Positions 45,650-58,050 of a stretch of DNA of 64,000 bases are shown in pieces; positions within the stretch are counted from its first letter, which is position 1, and each line of letters opens with the position of its first letter. This DNA comes from Bidens hawaiensis (lineage: Eukaryota; Streptophyta; Magnoliopsida; Asterales; Asteraceae). The DNA lies in the NCBI GenBank assembly GCA_021521415.1, contig JAIQDT010005793.1:62001-126000 (forward strand), in the 5' to 3' direction. The position numbers and the translations under genes are program-made. The notes beneath the pieces were generated by a model. It searched no databases, was not told the origin of the DNA, and saw nothing but the letters and a program-made list of their open reading frames with translations.

Positions 45650-48600
45650 TCAGGCTTCAGGACCACTTCCACTTGGACCCGCTCCATCAGTAGAGCGTGG
45701 TGGTTCAAGGAAGGCTTTAAGAATAGCTAGCCCATCATCAGCAGCAGCGACTTCGTTCACCTTCTCCACCACAGGATGCGGGAAGGCGGCATACTGGTTC
45801 ACTGCTTGGTCGTAAATAGCTTCAGTATCCACATCGTACAAAGGGAAGTTGGAAGGCGGGATGCCTTTCTCAACGAACCCTAGACCAAGCAGGAAGCCGG
45901 CCTTTTCCCCATCCTCATGAGAAGCGTTGAGGGCTGCGCTCATAGCATCGTCATAAGTCGTCTCTGAGAAGACCCGATGCACAACCTACAAAGAAAAAAT
46001 ACAAGTATCAGAACCTTTTCTATTTATAAAGAAAAGCGTGAAGACATGAAGCTAGACTTACCCGAGACAACGCTTCTCGAAGAAGCCATTCCTTGGCAAC
46101 CAGAGCTTCTTGGAGGGCGGCTTGAGCTTGGGTACAGGCGCGTTCGGCTTCACTTTTATTAAGGTTGGCAAGCAACACTTCCTTTGCAGCAGCCTCTTCG
46201 ACGCCCTTTAGCTTCCGCTCAGTGTGGTCAAGCACGCCCCTCTGGTCCAGGATCTCTTGAAGCTTCTTCGCGTCCTCCATCGCCAAGGCATCATGAGCCT
46301 GCTGGAGAGCCTCTAATTTGGCTTTAAGCTCTTCATTCTCCACGCGTAGAGGCTCGGCAACAGCTTCAGCCTTGGTGGCCCTTTCAGTTGCGTTCCTAGC
46401 AGTCTCCTTAGCCAGCCGAAGCTGTTCATTAACAGCTTGGGCAGCCTTGGAGCGAGCCTCGAGACGGGCCTGAACCTCAACTTCAAGGGCCTTGAACGCC
46501 TTCTTCTTCTCCGCAGCCGCGGCGGAGAGCCTCCTATTCTCCTCCCGGACTGCCCGCGCCTGAGCTACTTCCTGAATGCGAGCTGCTTTTAACTTGTCAT
46601 TTTCACGACAAAGCAGCTCGACGCGCGGCTGCATCCGGGCCAGGAGAACCCGAAGCTCATTGCTTAGCCTACCCTCCTGGTAGCTAGCCATGGCTTCCCC
46701 CAACGCACCACTAGGAGCAGCGTGACGAGCCCACTCCACGCACTCCACAGGGGTGCGAAGGGTTGTTCCTCGGCGAATGTTCCATCGTGGAACATACACT
46801 TCATTGGAATCCGACACTGCAAAAAACAAAGAGCAGTTAGGAAAAGATGATTGAAAAATATAAAATAGGCCAAAAAGAACCCTACGCACCTGTAGGGTCA
46901 ATAACAGGCCGATAGCCGCCAAACCCATCACCTGAACCCAAGGGAAATCCATCCAAGAGGTCAGGCAGATGGGAAGGTAGCAGAGTTTGGCGATACGCCC
47001 CATGCATACCTGAAGGATCGGCCGTCGTTGCCGATGACGGAGGAGGCATGGTGGCGGCCGCCGCGGTGGCCGCTGCAGAATCCGCAGGAATAGTAACCGC
47101 CGGCTCGGTGAAAGATGCTGTAAAAATAGCACTCACAGCCGGCGGTGACGTCATCACAGCTGGAACAGTCGGCTCAAAGGAGTGAGCGACTGAACCAGCG
47201 GATGCAGGCGCAGGCGCCTGGGTCGTCGCCTCAGGAAGGCTGACCAAGCCTACCGTCATTGGCGGAGAGGTACTCCTCTGCGCTCCACCCTGGAATGCGT
47301 CAACATCCACGCCTGCGAAAAGAAGACAAGTGTTAAAATGACATTAAACTATGAAGCTAAAGATAAAGGAAGTTTGTACTTACGGGTTTTCTTGAGCCTA
47401 AAGGTACGGAGAGGCGGGGACGAACCCGATGGAGCCGGCCTCTTCACGCCGGTCACCGTCGTCATCTTGGGCTCTTCGGTGACAGTTGTCACAGCCTCCG
47501 GAATGGCGATCTTATCACCACCGGGATTCCCCGCCACCTCTTCGCTCTCGGTCTCCGAGTCAGACCGAGGCGCTGGATCGGCTGTAGAGGCCACCTTCTC
47601 CTTCCCCTTCCCGCCGGCAGCCTTCTTCTTCCGCACCAACGGAGGACCATCTGCGGATTCCTCATCAGAACATACGATTAGAGGAATTCCAGCAGAGGTT
47701 TCAACATTGAGGGGTCGAGGGTCGAATAGCGCCTTACCTGGCCGACGGGAGCTAAGGATCTCATGGCCTTGCGGATAGACCTCCACGAACCGATCCACCG
47801 TTTGTTCAAGGATGGGCAACTCGTTCTCGTCCAGAGCACGAGTACCCATCCGAGCGGGACCGTCAGCCTCCCGCGGGTTCAGGAGCGACTGCAAGTCGTC
47901 CCCCTCTGAAATAAACAGGAAAGAAGTTAGAAGAAATTCAGAATCAACAAAAAGAAATAAAGCATACCGTAAGGAACAGAGTTCGAACCGTATTCGAGGA
48001 CGATCGGAATCTTTCGCGCATCCGCCTCCTTCCACACCCGGCTCATCCCCAACATCACCATCCCGGACTCCGCAAACCGGTAAACCGGAGATTGGACCCG
48101 GGATATCTTCGAAAACCATTCCGCCTCCTCGTAGTTGGAGGCGTGAAGGCTGGGAAGTACTTGCCCGTTCTTGAATTTCATGGCAATGGGGATGGCGCGA
48201 GCGGATATGAAGAAGAACTCCCGCTTCCACGCGCGAAGACTGCGCTCGGTTGCGCAAATCTTCAAACCCTTGATCCGGGTTATCAACGTGTACAACCCCT
48301 GGATGCACCTCCAAGTGTAGAAGGTCATCAGGCGGTCAACATAGGGCTCAATGCCCAAAATCCGGCACACCCACTCGAAGTGGCGAATCTTGGCGATCGC
48401 CATGGGGTGCAACTCGGTCAAATGAACACCGTGCCTCTCAAGGACACGGTAAACAAACTTTGTCAATGGGAACCTAAGATTCCCATAAACAAAGAATGCA
48501 GCATAAACCCCGATCTTGCCTCTGGGGGCATCGTACACCGTCTGATGGGGTTCAGGAAACTCAGGCTCGAGAGACTCGAGCATGAACTTCCTGACGACGT

Positions 48601-48685
48601 ACCGATACAGATCGCCAGGCAGAGCACACTGGCACTCGCCAGCAGTACTCTTGTCGTCAGCTGTAGACTCGAGATCACGAGACAT
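45650..48685 (-). CDS. Five-exon antisense gene, gypsy-type transposon domain protein
   Basis: Exons 48685-47968, 47905-47384, 47312-46890, 46816-46062 and 45985-45650 join, with GT-AG introns of 62, 71, 73 and 76 bp, into 917 codons without a stop. Residues about 20-185 match the plant 'putative gypsy type transposon' domain as I recall it (Pfam Transposase_28): YRYVVRKFMLESLEPE, GVYAAFFVYGNLRFPL and HFEWVCRILGIEPYV. The middle is acidic and low complexity, with basic patches (VRKKKAAGGKGKEK). Residues about 555-800 form a long coiled coil rich in Ala, Glu and Lys (RENDKLKAARIQE, RVENEELKAKLEAL), followed by a small C-terminal domain ending GPSGSGPEA. It lies antisense inside the Tat element. 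Its function is unknown; no catalytic site is evident. Five precise in-phase junctions argue that it is maintained and spliced. Confidence 0.8.
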
Positions 48686-48799
48686 CTTGAAAAAGAAGAA
48701 AACGATTTCGGGAGAATGCTTGCCTGAAAAGGTGAGTATTCGCCGGAAATCGCAAAGAAGATGAAGAGAAGAGTGAAAGTGTGGATTACAAAGAACCCT

Positions 48800-48890
48800 C
48801 TCCCCCTTTATATACTAATCGCAATTAATGCGATGAAATTAATGCGGAAGAGAGAGAAAACGAAGGTGCAATGAAACTATGACACGTGGC
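48800..48890 (-). promoter_or_regulatory. Promoter of the antisense gene
   Basis: On the minus strand a TATA box (tatataaa, 48814-48807) lies about 120 bases before the ATG at 48685, followed by a CT-rich leader. A G-box core cacgtg lies at 48883-48888, about 70 bases further upstream, in the context gccacgtgtc. Together they look like a plant pol II promoter independent of the LTR. Confidence 0.65.
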
Positions 48891-49160
48891 AAAAAGCAAG
48901 CTGGCAACAGCTGTTGACAGGACGCATACCATTAATTTCGCGGCCACGCGCCCGAAAAATCGCGCCCACGCGCCTGAAAAAGCGTCTGGAATGACCATGT
49001 ACTGTCACGTCACCATAACTTCCTGCACGTCCTGACACAGTCAGAAGAAACCGTCGCACGACGTGTCAGAGGTTTGGACTGTTCTTATCCTTCCACCAAC
49101 TCTTCGAATTTCAAAATTCAAAATTCAAAAAGATTCAAAAGTAAGCGGGAAAATACCCCT

Positions 49161-49350
49161 TACCTTGGCAACCAAGTAACTGTAAGACGGATGCTGGTAC
49201 AGTGTTAAGGCAAAACCCTTCACATACTCAGCACCCGCAGGGAATTGACGCCAGGAATACCTTGGAAGTAAAGTAACCGTAAGACAAGTGCGGGTACAGT
49301 GTCAAGGCAAAACCCTTCACATACTTAGCACTCTGCAGGGAATTCAAACC
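49161..49350. repeat. Two tandem copies of about 97 bp near the 3' LTR
   Basis: Blocks starting taccttgg at 49161 and 49258 share gtaagac, ggcaaaacccttcacata and gcagggaatt in order. Non-coding. Confidence 0.7.
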
Positions 49351-49739
49351 AAGAAGGATCTTCTGGGCCATGCTGGCGGGAACGGGAATATCATCCCCGC
49401 ATGACGGGAACGTCGAGAACTATATTGTTCGAAACTCCGTGATGGGATTGGTGGTTTTAGCATAATTGATCAGTATGTTGAAAACTACCAAAACCCCACG
49501 GAGAATCCACACAAGTGGGACTCAACGCTCCTGACGTACGAGGAGGTTACAAACCTACCCGCTTCACACCCAAAGATCAAGCAGAAAAGTCGGGAATTTC
49601 TGCGTGACATCAGGAAAACCGCGAGAAGAATCACCACGGAAAACCGAAAACTAAACCCTTTTCAAAAACTCCTTGCTAAGTCCAAAAGTTCACCTCACTT
49701 ATTAATAATTCATGAGAAGAACATTGGACTGGGGGGACT
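49351..49739 (+). other. Non-coding 3' region and polypurine tract of Tat element
   Basis: No coding sequence was found. The tract tggactggggggact (49725-49739) directly precedes the 3' LTR and is the likely plus-strand primer. Confidence 0.6.
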
Positions 49740-50679
49740 TGAAGAGGTAGGTCCCAGCAGAGCCCAGTTGGACCAGCAAGACTCACCTTGAATAGGGACG
49801 TCTGCGCAATAACCAACTGCTCTAGCAGGGCCCACCATGCTCAGAGAACCTTACGCGCAGTACGCCAGCTGTACCCGCAGGGAAAGCCTCCCAATGGCGA
49901 AGTACCCCGCCTGTTCCCGCAGCTGCGGATACAAGCCATCAGGGAAGGCTACCCGCACTAACAGCAAGGCTACACGCACAAGGCATTCGCTACTTCAGTA
50001 GTCACATGAAGGAATGAGCAAGGCGGGAATACTCCCGCCTAAATGAGCCAGTCCGTATGCTTCTGGAAGGTCTTTCGTACTATACCTACTAAGGTATGGG
50101 CGGAACAGACAATTTGACCAGAGCAGCCCATGAACCAATCACAGGGTGACAGCTCACCGACAACAATACGAGGAGGAGCACCCTCTAGTACTGTTTGTCA
50201 CTATTAGCCGCTGCCTACTCACCAACCCTTACGATGGGACGTGCGCAGCCTACAGTTGGTGGAACAGTATACAGCCGACCTTTACTGTTGGCCGTAGCCT
50301 ATCCACCAACCAGCATGGCCTGTGCGTAGTCCACTGTTGGTAGAACAGGAATACTATTCAGCCGGCTGTACCTTCTAGGAAACCTACCTTCGGCTATAAA
50401 TACTCCAACACCTTGGAATGGTAAGGACATCATCTGAGATCTCAATCTTATCTAGCAATCTCTTAATATACACTTATATTCAGAGCAATCTAGTATGATT
50501 CTCACGCCGGAGGGTGGTCACAAGGAGGAGCCCCCCCTTCTCAGTGACGAGCTTACGGTGTCTGTTTTGCAGGTCCCCTGAAGAACAACCTTCTCTGCTG
50601 GACCTCATCCTCGTGGGAAACATTACTTAACCCCCAGATTATCTATAATCTGCCCGTGGGTTCACTTAGTGTTTCTTCA
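49740..50679 (+). repeat. 3' LTR of Tat element
   Basis: 940 bp, differing from the 5' LTR by about seven substitutions noticed by eye (for example gttggaccagc for gttggacccgc, and gtttcttca for gtttattca). It is followed by TTAAT at 50680-50684. Confidence 0.9.
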
Positions 50680-50684
50680 TTAAT

Positions 50685-52438
50685 GAATAAACACGAACAT
50701 AAAATCTCATTCGGTAAGTGTTTGTGAATCGTTCATGAACACATTTTTTCCTTAGCAAATAAACATGAACAAAGTGTTACTTGTGTTCGTCCGTTCATTT
50801 ACATACCTTATTGATGATGATAAGTAATTTTAATTTATAATATTACATTGTAATTAATGAATATAATATAATGTTTCATTGTTCTATAAGTTGTTAAAAA
50901 TCATTTTTAAAAGGCTAAACCATAAATCCAAAAAGATACCAAATCCTGGTAATGCTTTGGTTTACTTCGGTCTTAATATAATATCTGAGAGTGTCTATGT
51001 CAAAATGTAAATCTTTCTTTTAAACTAATTTTCTGACTCAGCCTATACCAAAAAAAAATGATAATGTGACTTTATTGACTATATAGAGGATTCAATTATA
51101 TATATATATAAGAGAAGTTTGGTGCCGTTAACCAAGTGGCAGCACCAAACTTGTCCTACCATTTTCATTTTCTTTTTTAGTATTGGTAGCATAGCAAACG
51201 TAACGAGAACCGACATAACGTCAATTTTTGTTTACTAAATGGAAACAAACTGAATTCGTGTAAACTCACCGCATTAACGTACGGGACTGACAATGCTAGG
51301 GTTTTGATGCCATTTGTTTTTTTGTTTTAGTTCCGGTACCATAACGAACATAATGAAAACCGACCGGATGCCAAATTTCTTTTTATTTTTTGTTTTAGCT
51401 CCGGTACCGTAACGAACGAGAAAGAAACCGACCAAATTCGCGTAAAGTCACTGCTTTTTGTTTTAGTTCCAGTACCACCGTAAAGAAAACCGACCAACTA
51501 CCATTTGTGTTTTAGTTCTAGTATCGTAAGAAACCGACTGAATTCACGTCGGTTTATCATTTCAACGCTCGAGACCGACAACCCTTGAGTTTTACCACCA
51601 CCCAGATTTTACCGACATGTCCGACGCAACGCGCCAGGTAAATTCCTCGTTATTTATAAGAATCAAATAATCAATCTCTACCAACTGATAATTTAGTATA
51701 TACATAACCGGCTCAACGTCCTCGGATGCCTAAAACTAACTATAATGTTGAGACCGTTTTTCTTTTCTTTTTTTATGCGTATAACATTAATTAGAGAGTA
51801 TATATGAATTATAAGAATTATAGATCGGTACCATACCAGTACCACGGTACCGAAAATCCCGATCTCGAAAATTGCAAATATTTGGTACCGGTACTAATAC
51901 CAAAAAATCCGGTTCCGTACCAAGACTGTATAGGTATTGAATGTAAATTTTGAAAATACCGGTACCTTATCGATACTGAAACTCACAAGTCGGCTTTACT
52001 TGTTTACACGTAGGTTGTATATAAAATGCTTATTATACTCGTATTAGAATTGATTAGAAGAAAAATACTGTTAAAGCTTAGACGTATTTGATAGTATTGA
52101 GCAAGTCATTTCAGTAATTGAACTTTTAATTGAATTTATATTAATATTTAAATATATATACAAATAAAATAACATAAATAAGCTATTTGGGTCCAAGGAT
52201 CCAACTGTTAGACTAGGCTTATATAATGATTCTGGGCCTATTACCCTAATTGTGTGCTTCATAAAAATCTTGTAGCGAATAATAAATAGTTTCTAAAGCG
52301 GTTTTCGAAACCTGCTTTTCATCAATAGAACTTGTTACCATAAATTCACGGTACTTCATTAGTATCATGCTAACCAATATTCATGCACGAAATAGCTCGT
52401 AACTTGAAACTCAATCGAAGTTGGTCTGGTTGTACTCC
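50685..52438. other. Intergenic DNA with degenerate tandem repeats
   Basis: No gene was recognised. At about 51112-51152 an 11-bp inverted repeat (aagtttggtgc / gcaccaaactt) flanks a short loop. From about 51170 to 51560 a unit of roughly 85 bp, with tttgttttagttccggtacc and gaaaccgacc words, is repeated about five times with divergence. Microsatellite TA lies near 51095-51108. Confidence 0.5.
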
Positions 52439-52446
52439 CTCCCAGC

Positions 52447-53058
52447 TAGAGGTGCATAAATCGGGTTTTCTAAATACCCAGATTCGGGTATAAAACCAGG
52501 TTCGGGTATGACCGGGTGCGTGTATGACCGGGTATTGGTAATAATCGGGTAGGGTTCGGGTCGGGTATTGTCTCTAAAAATCATACCCTATGCATCGGGT
52601 TCGGGTCGGGTATAGAACCGGGTATTCTAAAACCGGGTATTTGAATACCCTATTATCGGGTATTGAAAAAACTCCATTTACGGGTTTTTTCGGGTTTTTT
52701 CCGGTATTTTTTTTATATAGATTGGATTTTTTAAAAGTTTACACTTTTTAGGGGTATTATTCGGGTATTTTTAAGGTATTTTTCGGGTATACATCGGGTT
52801 TTTGAAATACCCGGTTTCGGGTATTGGAAAACCTCGGTTCCGGGTTCGGGTATTACCGGGTACAAATCGGGTTTTCGGGTATTACCGGGTACAAATCGGG
52901 TCCGGTTTGGGTTCGGGTTTTAGTGCCAAAATGCATACCCTATCCGTACCCTACGGGTAGGGTCGGGTTCGGGTATTAAAAACCCGGGTATTAGAAAAAC
53001 CGGTTCCGGGTATTTATTTCGGGTCCGGTTCCGGATTCGGGTTTTTTATGTACCTCTA
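52447..53058. mobile_element. hAT-like MITE made of TCGGGT/TACCCG words
   Basis: The ends tagaggtgcataaa and its inverse (tagaggtacataaa) form the TIR. An exact 8-bp duplication, ctcccagc, lies at 52439-52446 and 53059-53066. The 612-bp interior is almost entirely degenerate gggtat/tcgggt repeats, without a gene. Confidence 0.8.
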
Positions 53059-53066
53059 CTCCCAGC

Positions 53067-55532
53067 TAACTCAGCTTCTAAGCTTGGCTCGCTTGTTTAA
53101 AATAACCCAATTTTTAATATTTTATAGACAAAAAAAACTTAAATTTTTTAAACCCAACTTTCATTATTATCAGGTCCATTTCACGTCAACACTTTTTTAT
53201 TTTTAAGTTCTAACAATCTACTCGAACAAAAGCAACCGAGCCAAACCCGAATTCAAGTTTTTGTACATCAAAAAAGTTCATTGAATCGTAGGGTTTGTTT
53301 CTGATGTTTTAAGTATAGTGACTAAATTTTTATAAATTATATATCGTCATTATTTAAAAATTGGCCAGGTCATAAAGTCAACGTCGACTTAAGTCGGTCT
53401 TTTTTCCAACAAGATTGGGTTTTCATGAATTGACATCCTTGAAAGATAATATGGAAGAATGTTGTTTTAACTTTTTAGTCTATTTTAAGTATATTACAAT
53501 TTAATAATATAGTATAACTTATTAGTCATGGTCAAAGTGAAACTTTAATGAAGTCGAGTATTATAGTCTAGTTTGTTTGTTTGGTTGTTTTAATTATTTA
53601 TTTTTTAACGGTCAACAAATAAAATTGCCCAAGTACTTCGTACAGGGTGAACCAGTAGCAAAGATCACCGTCAGCTGGTCGATCCAGCCATATGAAACCC
53701 TTAAACACATCAAGTTATCTCTAGTGTATGGAAAAATATATGTTACTAATAAGTTATAAATTAATAACTTTTTATAACTTTCACTTTCACTCTCAAAAGC
53801 AACAATTTTCATGTAAATGTAACAATAGCAACACACTATTTCTCTCCCATGATTTCTTTTATTTTAGCCTCAAACATGTCCTAATACTCTTAAAGTTTGT
53901 TCTGACCAACCTTCATGTGGCAGATGCATTCATTAAGGTCGAGTGTTGTGGGCGTTAAACCACCGATGTGGCATCACTTTTATAGGTTAAGGGGCGGGAA
54001 GGAGCGCTAAACACTATGCTGGAGGGGTTAACAAGGTGTTATGAGGGCAGTAAGGCGTTAATGGCGAAAGGGGGAAGGGGTTGGGCATTAGGGGTGATGG
54101 CCGATGCGGATGGTTGTGGCGCCCGCAGGCGTTACTCCATAATGTTCGGTTTAAGAGTCTTTCTCGACCATGGTTTGAATATTTTTGTGCTATGGTTTAT
54201 CTCAGACCTCCTCGTTTTCGATTGAGGGTAAATATTAGAGTTAATTCAATAACATAAACTTGTTTTTACGCTTCTTTCAATTAGCTTATTTTGCAGATAC
54301 TATTTTCTAATAGTCGTTACTATATAATATACTCTATCTCCACTTAAATTGGGTGTATAGACTTTCACCCTGATAATATTGTACCGAAATATCAGTGTTA
54401 AACTGATTTCAATACGGTATTCGATACTCAGTTTGGTTCAAATTAAATATCGGTAATATTGGCAGTTTGGTACCAATCTCATCCCTATTTTAGAACAAAA
54501 ACATGTGCTTGGGGACCCATGCATAAGGGCCTCCCAAACTGAATACCTCTCCTCGTTTATTTTCTTGTTTGTTTCTCTTGCGTTTCATGACTAGTTTTCT
54601 TCTCATGCACCTCCCATTTGATCGAATGCTCATTTGCAATTCTTTTCAAAAGTAATACAATTATTTGTGATTAATGTAATGCAACTATTCACAACTTACA
54701 AGCATTCGAACACATATATTTGACTTGATCAAACATTGCAGCAATGATCAAATGATTTAAGGCTAAATATTAACCGGTCCTACACTGTTTACAAAAAAAT
54801 AAATTACTATTTAGACACAAAGTAACGTTTTTCTTTAGATAGTACCAAGTATAACACTAATATTGATACAATTCGATATGATTTTTATGATTTGTATCTT
54901 TCATTGCACTCCAAGAGTGTATTTTTTTTATAACTATCTATAAACATATTGTTTTGCATCATGTATAGGATGGTGACAAGAGACTAGTTGGGCGTTGGGA
55001 GCAATCAAAGGGCGACTTGCATTGACAAATCATATGGTGGCATGATGCTTACCCAAAAAGTCTATTTTACAAGAAATCAACTTTTATTTATTGTTAACTC
55101 AATTATTATATACTTTTAATTAAAAAAACTAACATATACCAGCTAGTGATAGAGGTTTGGGTTCTCCAGTAAAAAGTGGAGACCCAAGTTCGAATCTCAC
55201 TCGTGTCACTTTTGGGTGAATATTGACAATGAAATATTTGAGCTACACATTGTGCAACGGTTGTCAGTTCGAACTCTGAGCCCACCCGGGTTTTCGTTCC
55301 ACCGTGTATTACGCTAGAGAATTTTGTTCTTGTGGTGGCAGTGTGGCACAACGACTGTCAAGTGACAGTCGGCGATATGGTTTCTTGGGGGAACGCCCAA
55401 GCCAACTCTTAAGTCAGCGTAAGCCCGGTTAAGATAACATAGTCTGACTAGAATAGGACACCAGGGATCTAAATTTGAAGAATGTGGTAGTTTAAATACA
55501 AAAAAAGTCGTCGTTCTAAAAATGATACTTTG
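53067..55532. other. Intergenic DNA, no gene supported
   Basis: AT-rich sequence with a GC-richer island at about 53935-54230 that resembles decayed transposon DNA. A stretch at about 55135-55210 has an aagttcgaatctc word like a tRNA B box but no complete tRNA gene. No coding exon could be supported. Confidence 0.45.
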
Positions 55533-55608
55533 TCATTATATTTTTTTTAAAGTTAACTTCATTAAAAAACTAGCAAGCCACAAAAATGGGGCCACTCACA
55601 ACAACCAA

Positions 55609-57428
55609 TTACAACATATACAAGGGGTATCTCACCCAACCATTCCAGTCAATCCTAGTATAGTTCGATCTATATTTTATCCAAATAAACGATAGCCACT
55701 TAACTGTAGCCATAACCTCAACCACTTTAGGAACGGACTTATCAAAAACGGCCTTATTATGCTCCTTCCAAATCGCCCAGCAAGTAATCATAAAAATACA
55801 CCGAACTATCTTCTTTCCTCTTTCGGATGTCTGGAAAGTATTTTGCCAAGCAATCATTTCTTCAACCGAGCGGCTATTAGTAGGCAGTAAACGGCACCAA
55901 CTCCAAACCTTGCACCACACTTCAAAAGAGAACCTGCAATTGACGAAAACATGGTTGTCCGTTTCTTCCTCGGAACTGCATAAAGAGCATGTAGTAGATG
56001 ATAACGGGACGTCTCTTTTAACCAATTCCGAACATGTAGGAACTCTCTCCTTTTCAATCCTCCAAAAAAGAATGTTGACTTTTATCGGAATCCAATATTC
56101 CCACCACATTCTTTGAACCGGTTGATCGTAAAGATTTTTTTCATCGCTGCTTTAACATTAGCCACAGAGAATCCATCGCTATGATTATCATCCCATATCC
56201 AAAGATCTCTACTACCACTGAAGTTAACATCAGACAGCAAAAATAACGCGTCTTGGGCTTCTGAAATTCCGGTCACAGGCGTAGCTCCCTTCATCCAATC
56301 ACCAAAAATCCTAATGTTCCCACCTTCCATTCTGATTCGGTTACAAACTGGAGCATTTTTATCCGTCTCTGATTTGAAAAGAGTAGGCCAGCGCATCCAT
56401 AACGGGGTGGTACCAACCCAAATGTCCTTCCAGAAACTGACGCGACTCCCATCACCAAGTTTACAAGAGATTAATTGATCAATTCGTCTCCCATCAAACC
56501 GAATGTTCCCTAAAAGAGACACAATGGATTTCCAGACCCCACGGCACGCTTTATTGACTGGTAAAAACGTCCATTTATTCCTTCCACCATGAATACTAAG
56601 AATCGACTTTTTCCAAAGCCCTTGATAATCGGATTTGAACCTCCAAGCCCACTTTACGAGTAAAGCCGAATTCACCTCCGATAACTTAGAGATACCCAAG
56701 CCCCCGAACCGTTTGGGTTTCGTAACAACATTCCAAGACACCAAATGTATCCCTTTCCCCTCTTTGCTGCCTATCCATAAGAATTTCCTCATAAGTTTCT
56801 CAATGTTTTCAAGAACTTGACTTGGCGCTTTGAAAAGCGATAGGTAATACACCGGAAGGCTCGCTAGCACAGATTTAATCAATGTTAAACGACCTCCAAT
56901 GGATAAAACTTTAGCTTTCCAAGATTGTAATCTGTTGCAAATAGTATCTATCACCGGATCCCAATGAGCAATCCTGTTCATGTTCGCTGCGACTTTGATC
57001 CCCAAATAAGTAAACGGGAAGCTGCCCACTTTACACCCCATTGTTTCTGCCAAGTTGCTGACCTCCATATTCGAGACGCCCAAGCCGAATAAAAAAGATT
57101 TCTGCACATTAAACTTCATACCCGAACACATATTAAAAACCCGTAACAACCTAGACAGCATAACAATATTCTTTCTAGACCAAGTCCCCAATAATAGAGT
57201 GTCGTCTACATATAACATATGCGAGATAATAACTCCATTACCTGATAAAGAAAACCCTTCCATATCCCCCAACCGACATGCTTTATTAATCATGCAAGCA
57301 AAAGCTTCCATAATAAATAAGAATAAGAAAGGCGATAGAGGGTCGCCTTGTCTGAGCCCATTTTGGCAATAGAATTCAAACGTTGGCGACCCGTTAACTA
57401 TCACCGCTGACCTGGCTGACTGAAGAAT
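55609..57428 (-). pseudogene. LINE ORF2, second half (RT and zf-RVT)
   Basis: Downstream of the solo LTR the reverse transcriptase continues. It has GLRQGDPLSPFLF and the catalytic-site region HMLYVDDTLLLG (YVDD), then the thumb with FPFTYLGIKV. The connecting domain (WKAKVLSIGGRLTLIKSV, KPKRFGGLGISKL) and the zf-RVT tail (VNILFWRIEKERVPTCSELVKR, split here only for length; key words CSLCSSEEETDNHVF) follow, ending at a stop at 55609-55611. There is a frame change near 56100. In an intact LINE this enzyme copies its RNA onto nicked DNA. This copy is severed from its N-terminal half and is therefore dead. Confidence 0.85.
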
Positions 57429-57800
57429 TGTAACACCCCGTAACCGCAGCGGAAACGTACACGGGATGCAACAGACACATCTGATATCAACAGCATTGCT
57501 TATAAAGAAAATACCACTACATTAGTTTATAACATATTACATTGTTGCGAGTTTCGTTACTGTCTAGGTGTTACACACATATTTTACCGATAAGACATTA
57601 ATAAATTCATTACAAAACATAGAGCAGCAAGCTTCCAACAGGTAGCACAGATAGTTAAGCACATATCAATCATTCCAACTTTGGCATACCTAGAAAACAT
57701 GTAAAGAAAACGGGTCAACTACAAATAGTTGGTGAGTTTCACTAATTTAAATAAACACTGACAAATCATTTTAATAATCATTCATTAGCAATATAATCAT

Positions 57801-58050
57801 GCTGGGAACTATGTTACCCCAGAACATTTCCATTAATCTTCTGGGAACTATGTTACCCCAGAACAATAATAACCTCTGGGAACTACGTTACCCCAGAACA
57901 ATAATAACCCCTGGGAACTACGTTACCCCAGAACAATAATAACCTCTGGGAACTACGTTACCCCAGAACAATAATAACCCCTGGGAACTATGTTACCACA
58001 GAACAATAAATACCCCTGGGAACTATGTTACCCCAGAACAATAACAACCC
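57801..58050. repeat. Seven-unit minisatellite in the solo LTR
   Basis: A unit of about 35 bp with ctgggaactatgttacccca is repeated seven times. Each unit is self-complementary (ctggg...ccccag) and could fold into a hairpin. Spacing is variable and the units touch, unlike a CRISPR array. Confidence 0.8.

Larger units (their letters stand above)
38633..50679 (+). mobile_element. Tat-lineage Ty3/gypsy retrotransposon with antisense gene
   Basis: Two 940-bp LTRs (38633-39572 and 49740-50679) begin tgaagaggtaggtccc and end ttca. TTAAT is duplicated at 38628-38632 and 50680-50684. The order is LTR, primer site, gag, protease, RT, RNase H, second RNase H, integrase, a 4.7 kb region with an antisense gene, polypurine tract, LTR. 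A second archaeal-type RNase H is diagnostic of plant Tat-lineage elements, some of which are known to carry extra sense or antisense ORFs. I counted about seven LTR differences in 940 bp, so the insertion is young. A stop codon splits pol and gag overlaps pol in another frame, so this copy may be inactive unless recoding occurs. Confidence 0.93.

Noticed and set aside
47338..48764. Plus-strand frames opposite the antisense gene (for example 47338-47778 and 48092-48727)
   Set aside because: They overlap exons that splice into a coherent protein on the minus strand, and they have no recognisable domain or promoter.
52470..53040. Interstitial telomere repeat
   Set aside because: The words are tcgggt and gggtat and not the plant telomere unit tttaggg, and the block has transposon ends with an 8-bp duplication.
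55135..55210. tRNA gene or tRNA-derived SINE
   Set aside because: A B-box-like aagttcgaatctc and a weak A box are present, but no cloverleaf or clear element ends and target duplication could be found.
57801..58050. Possible CRISPR-like array
   Set aside because: The repeats abut each other without unique spacers, the DNA is plant nuclear, and no cas genes exist.
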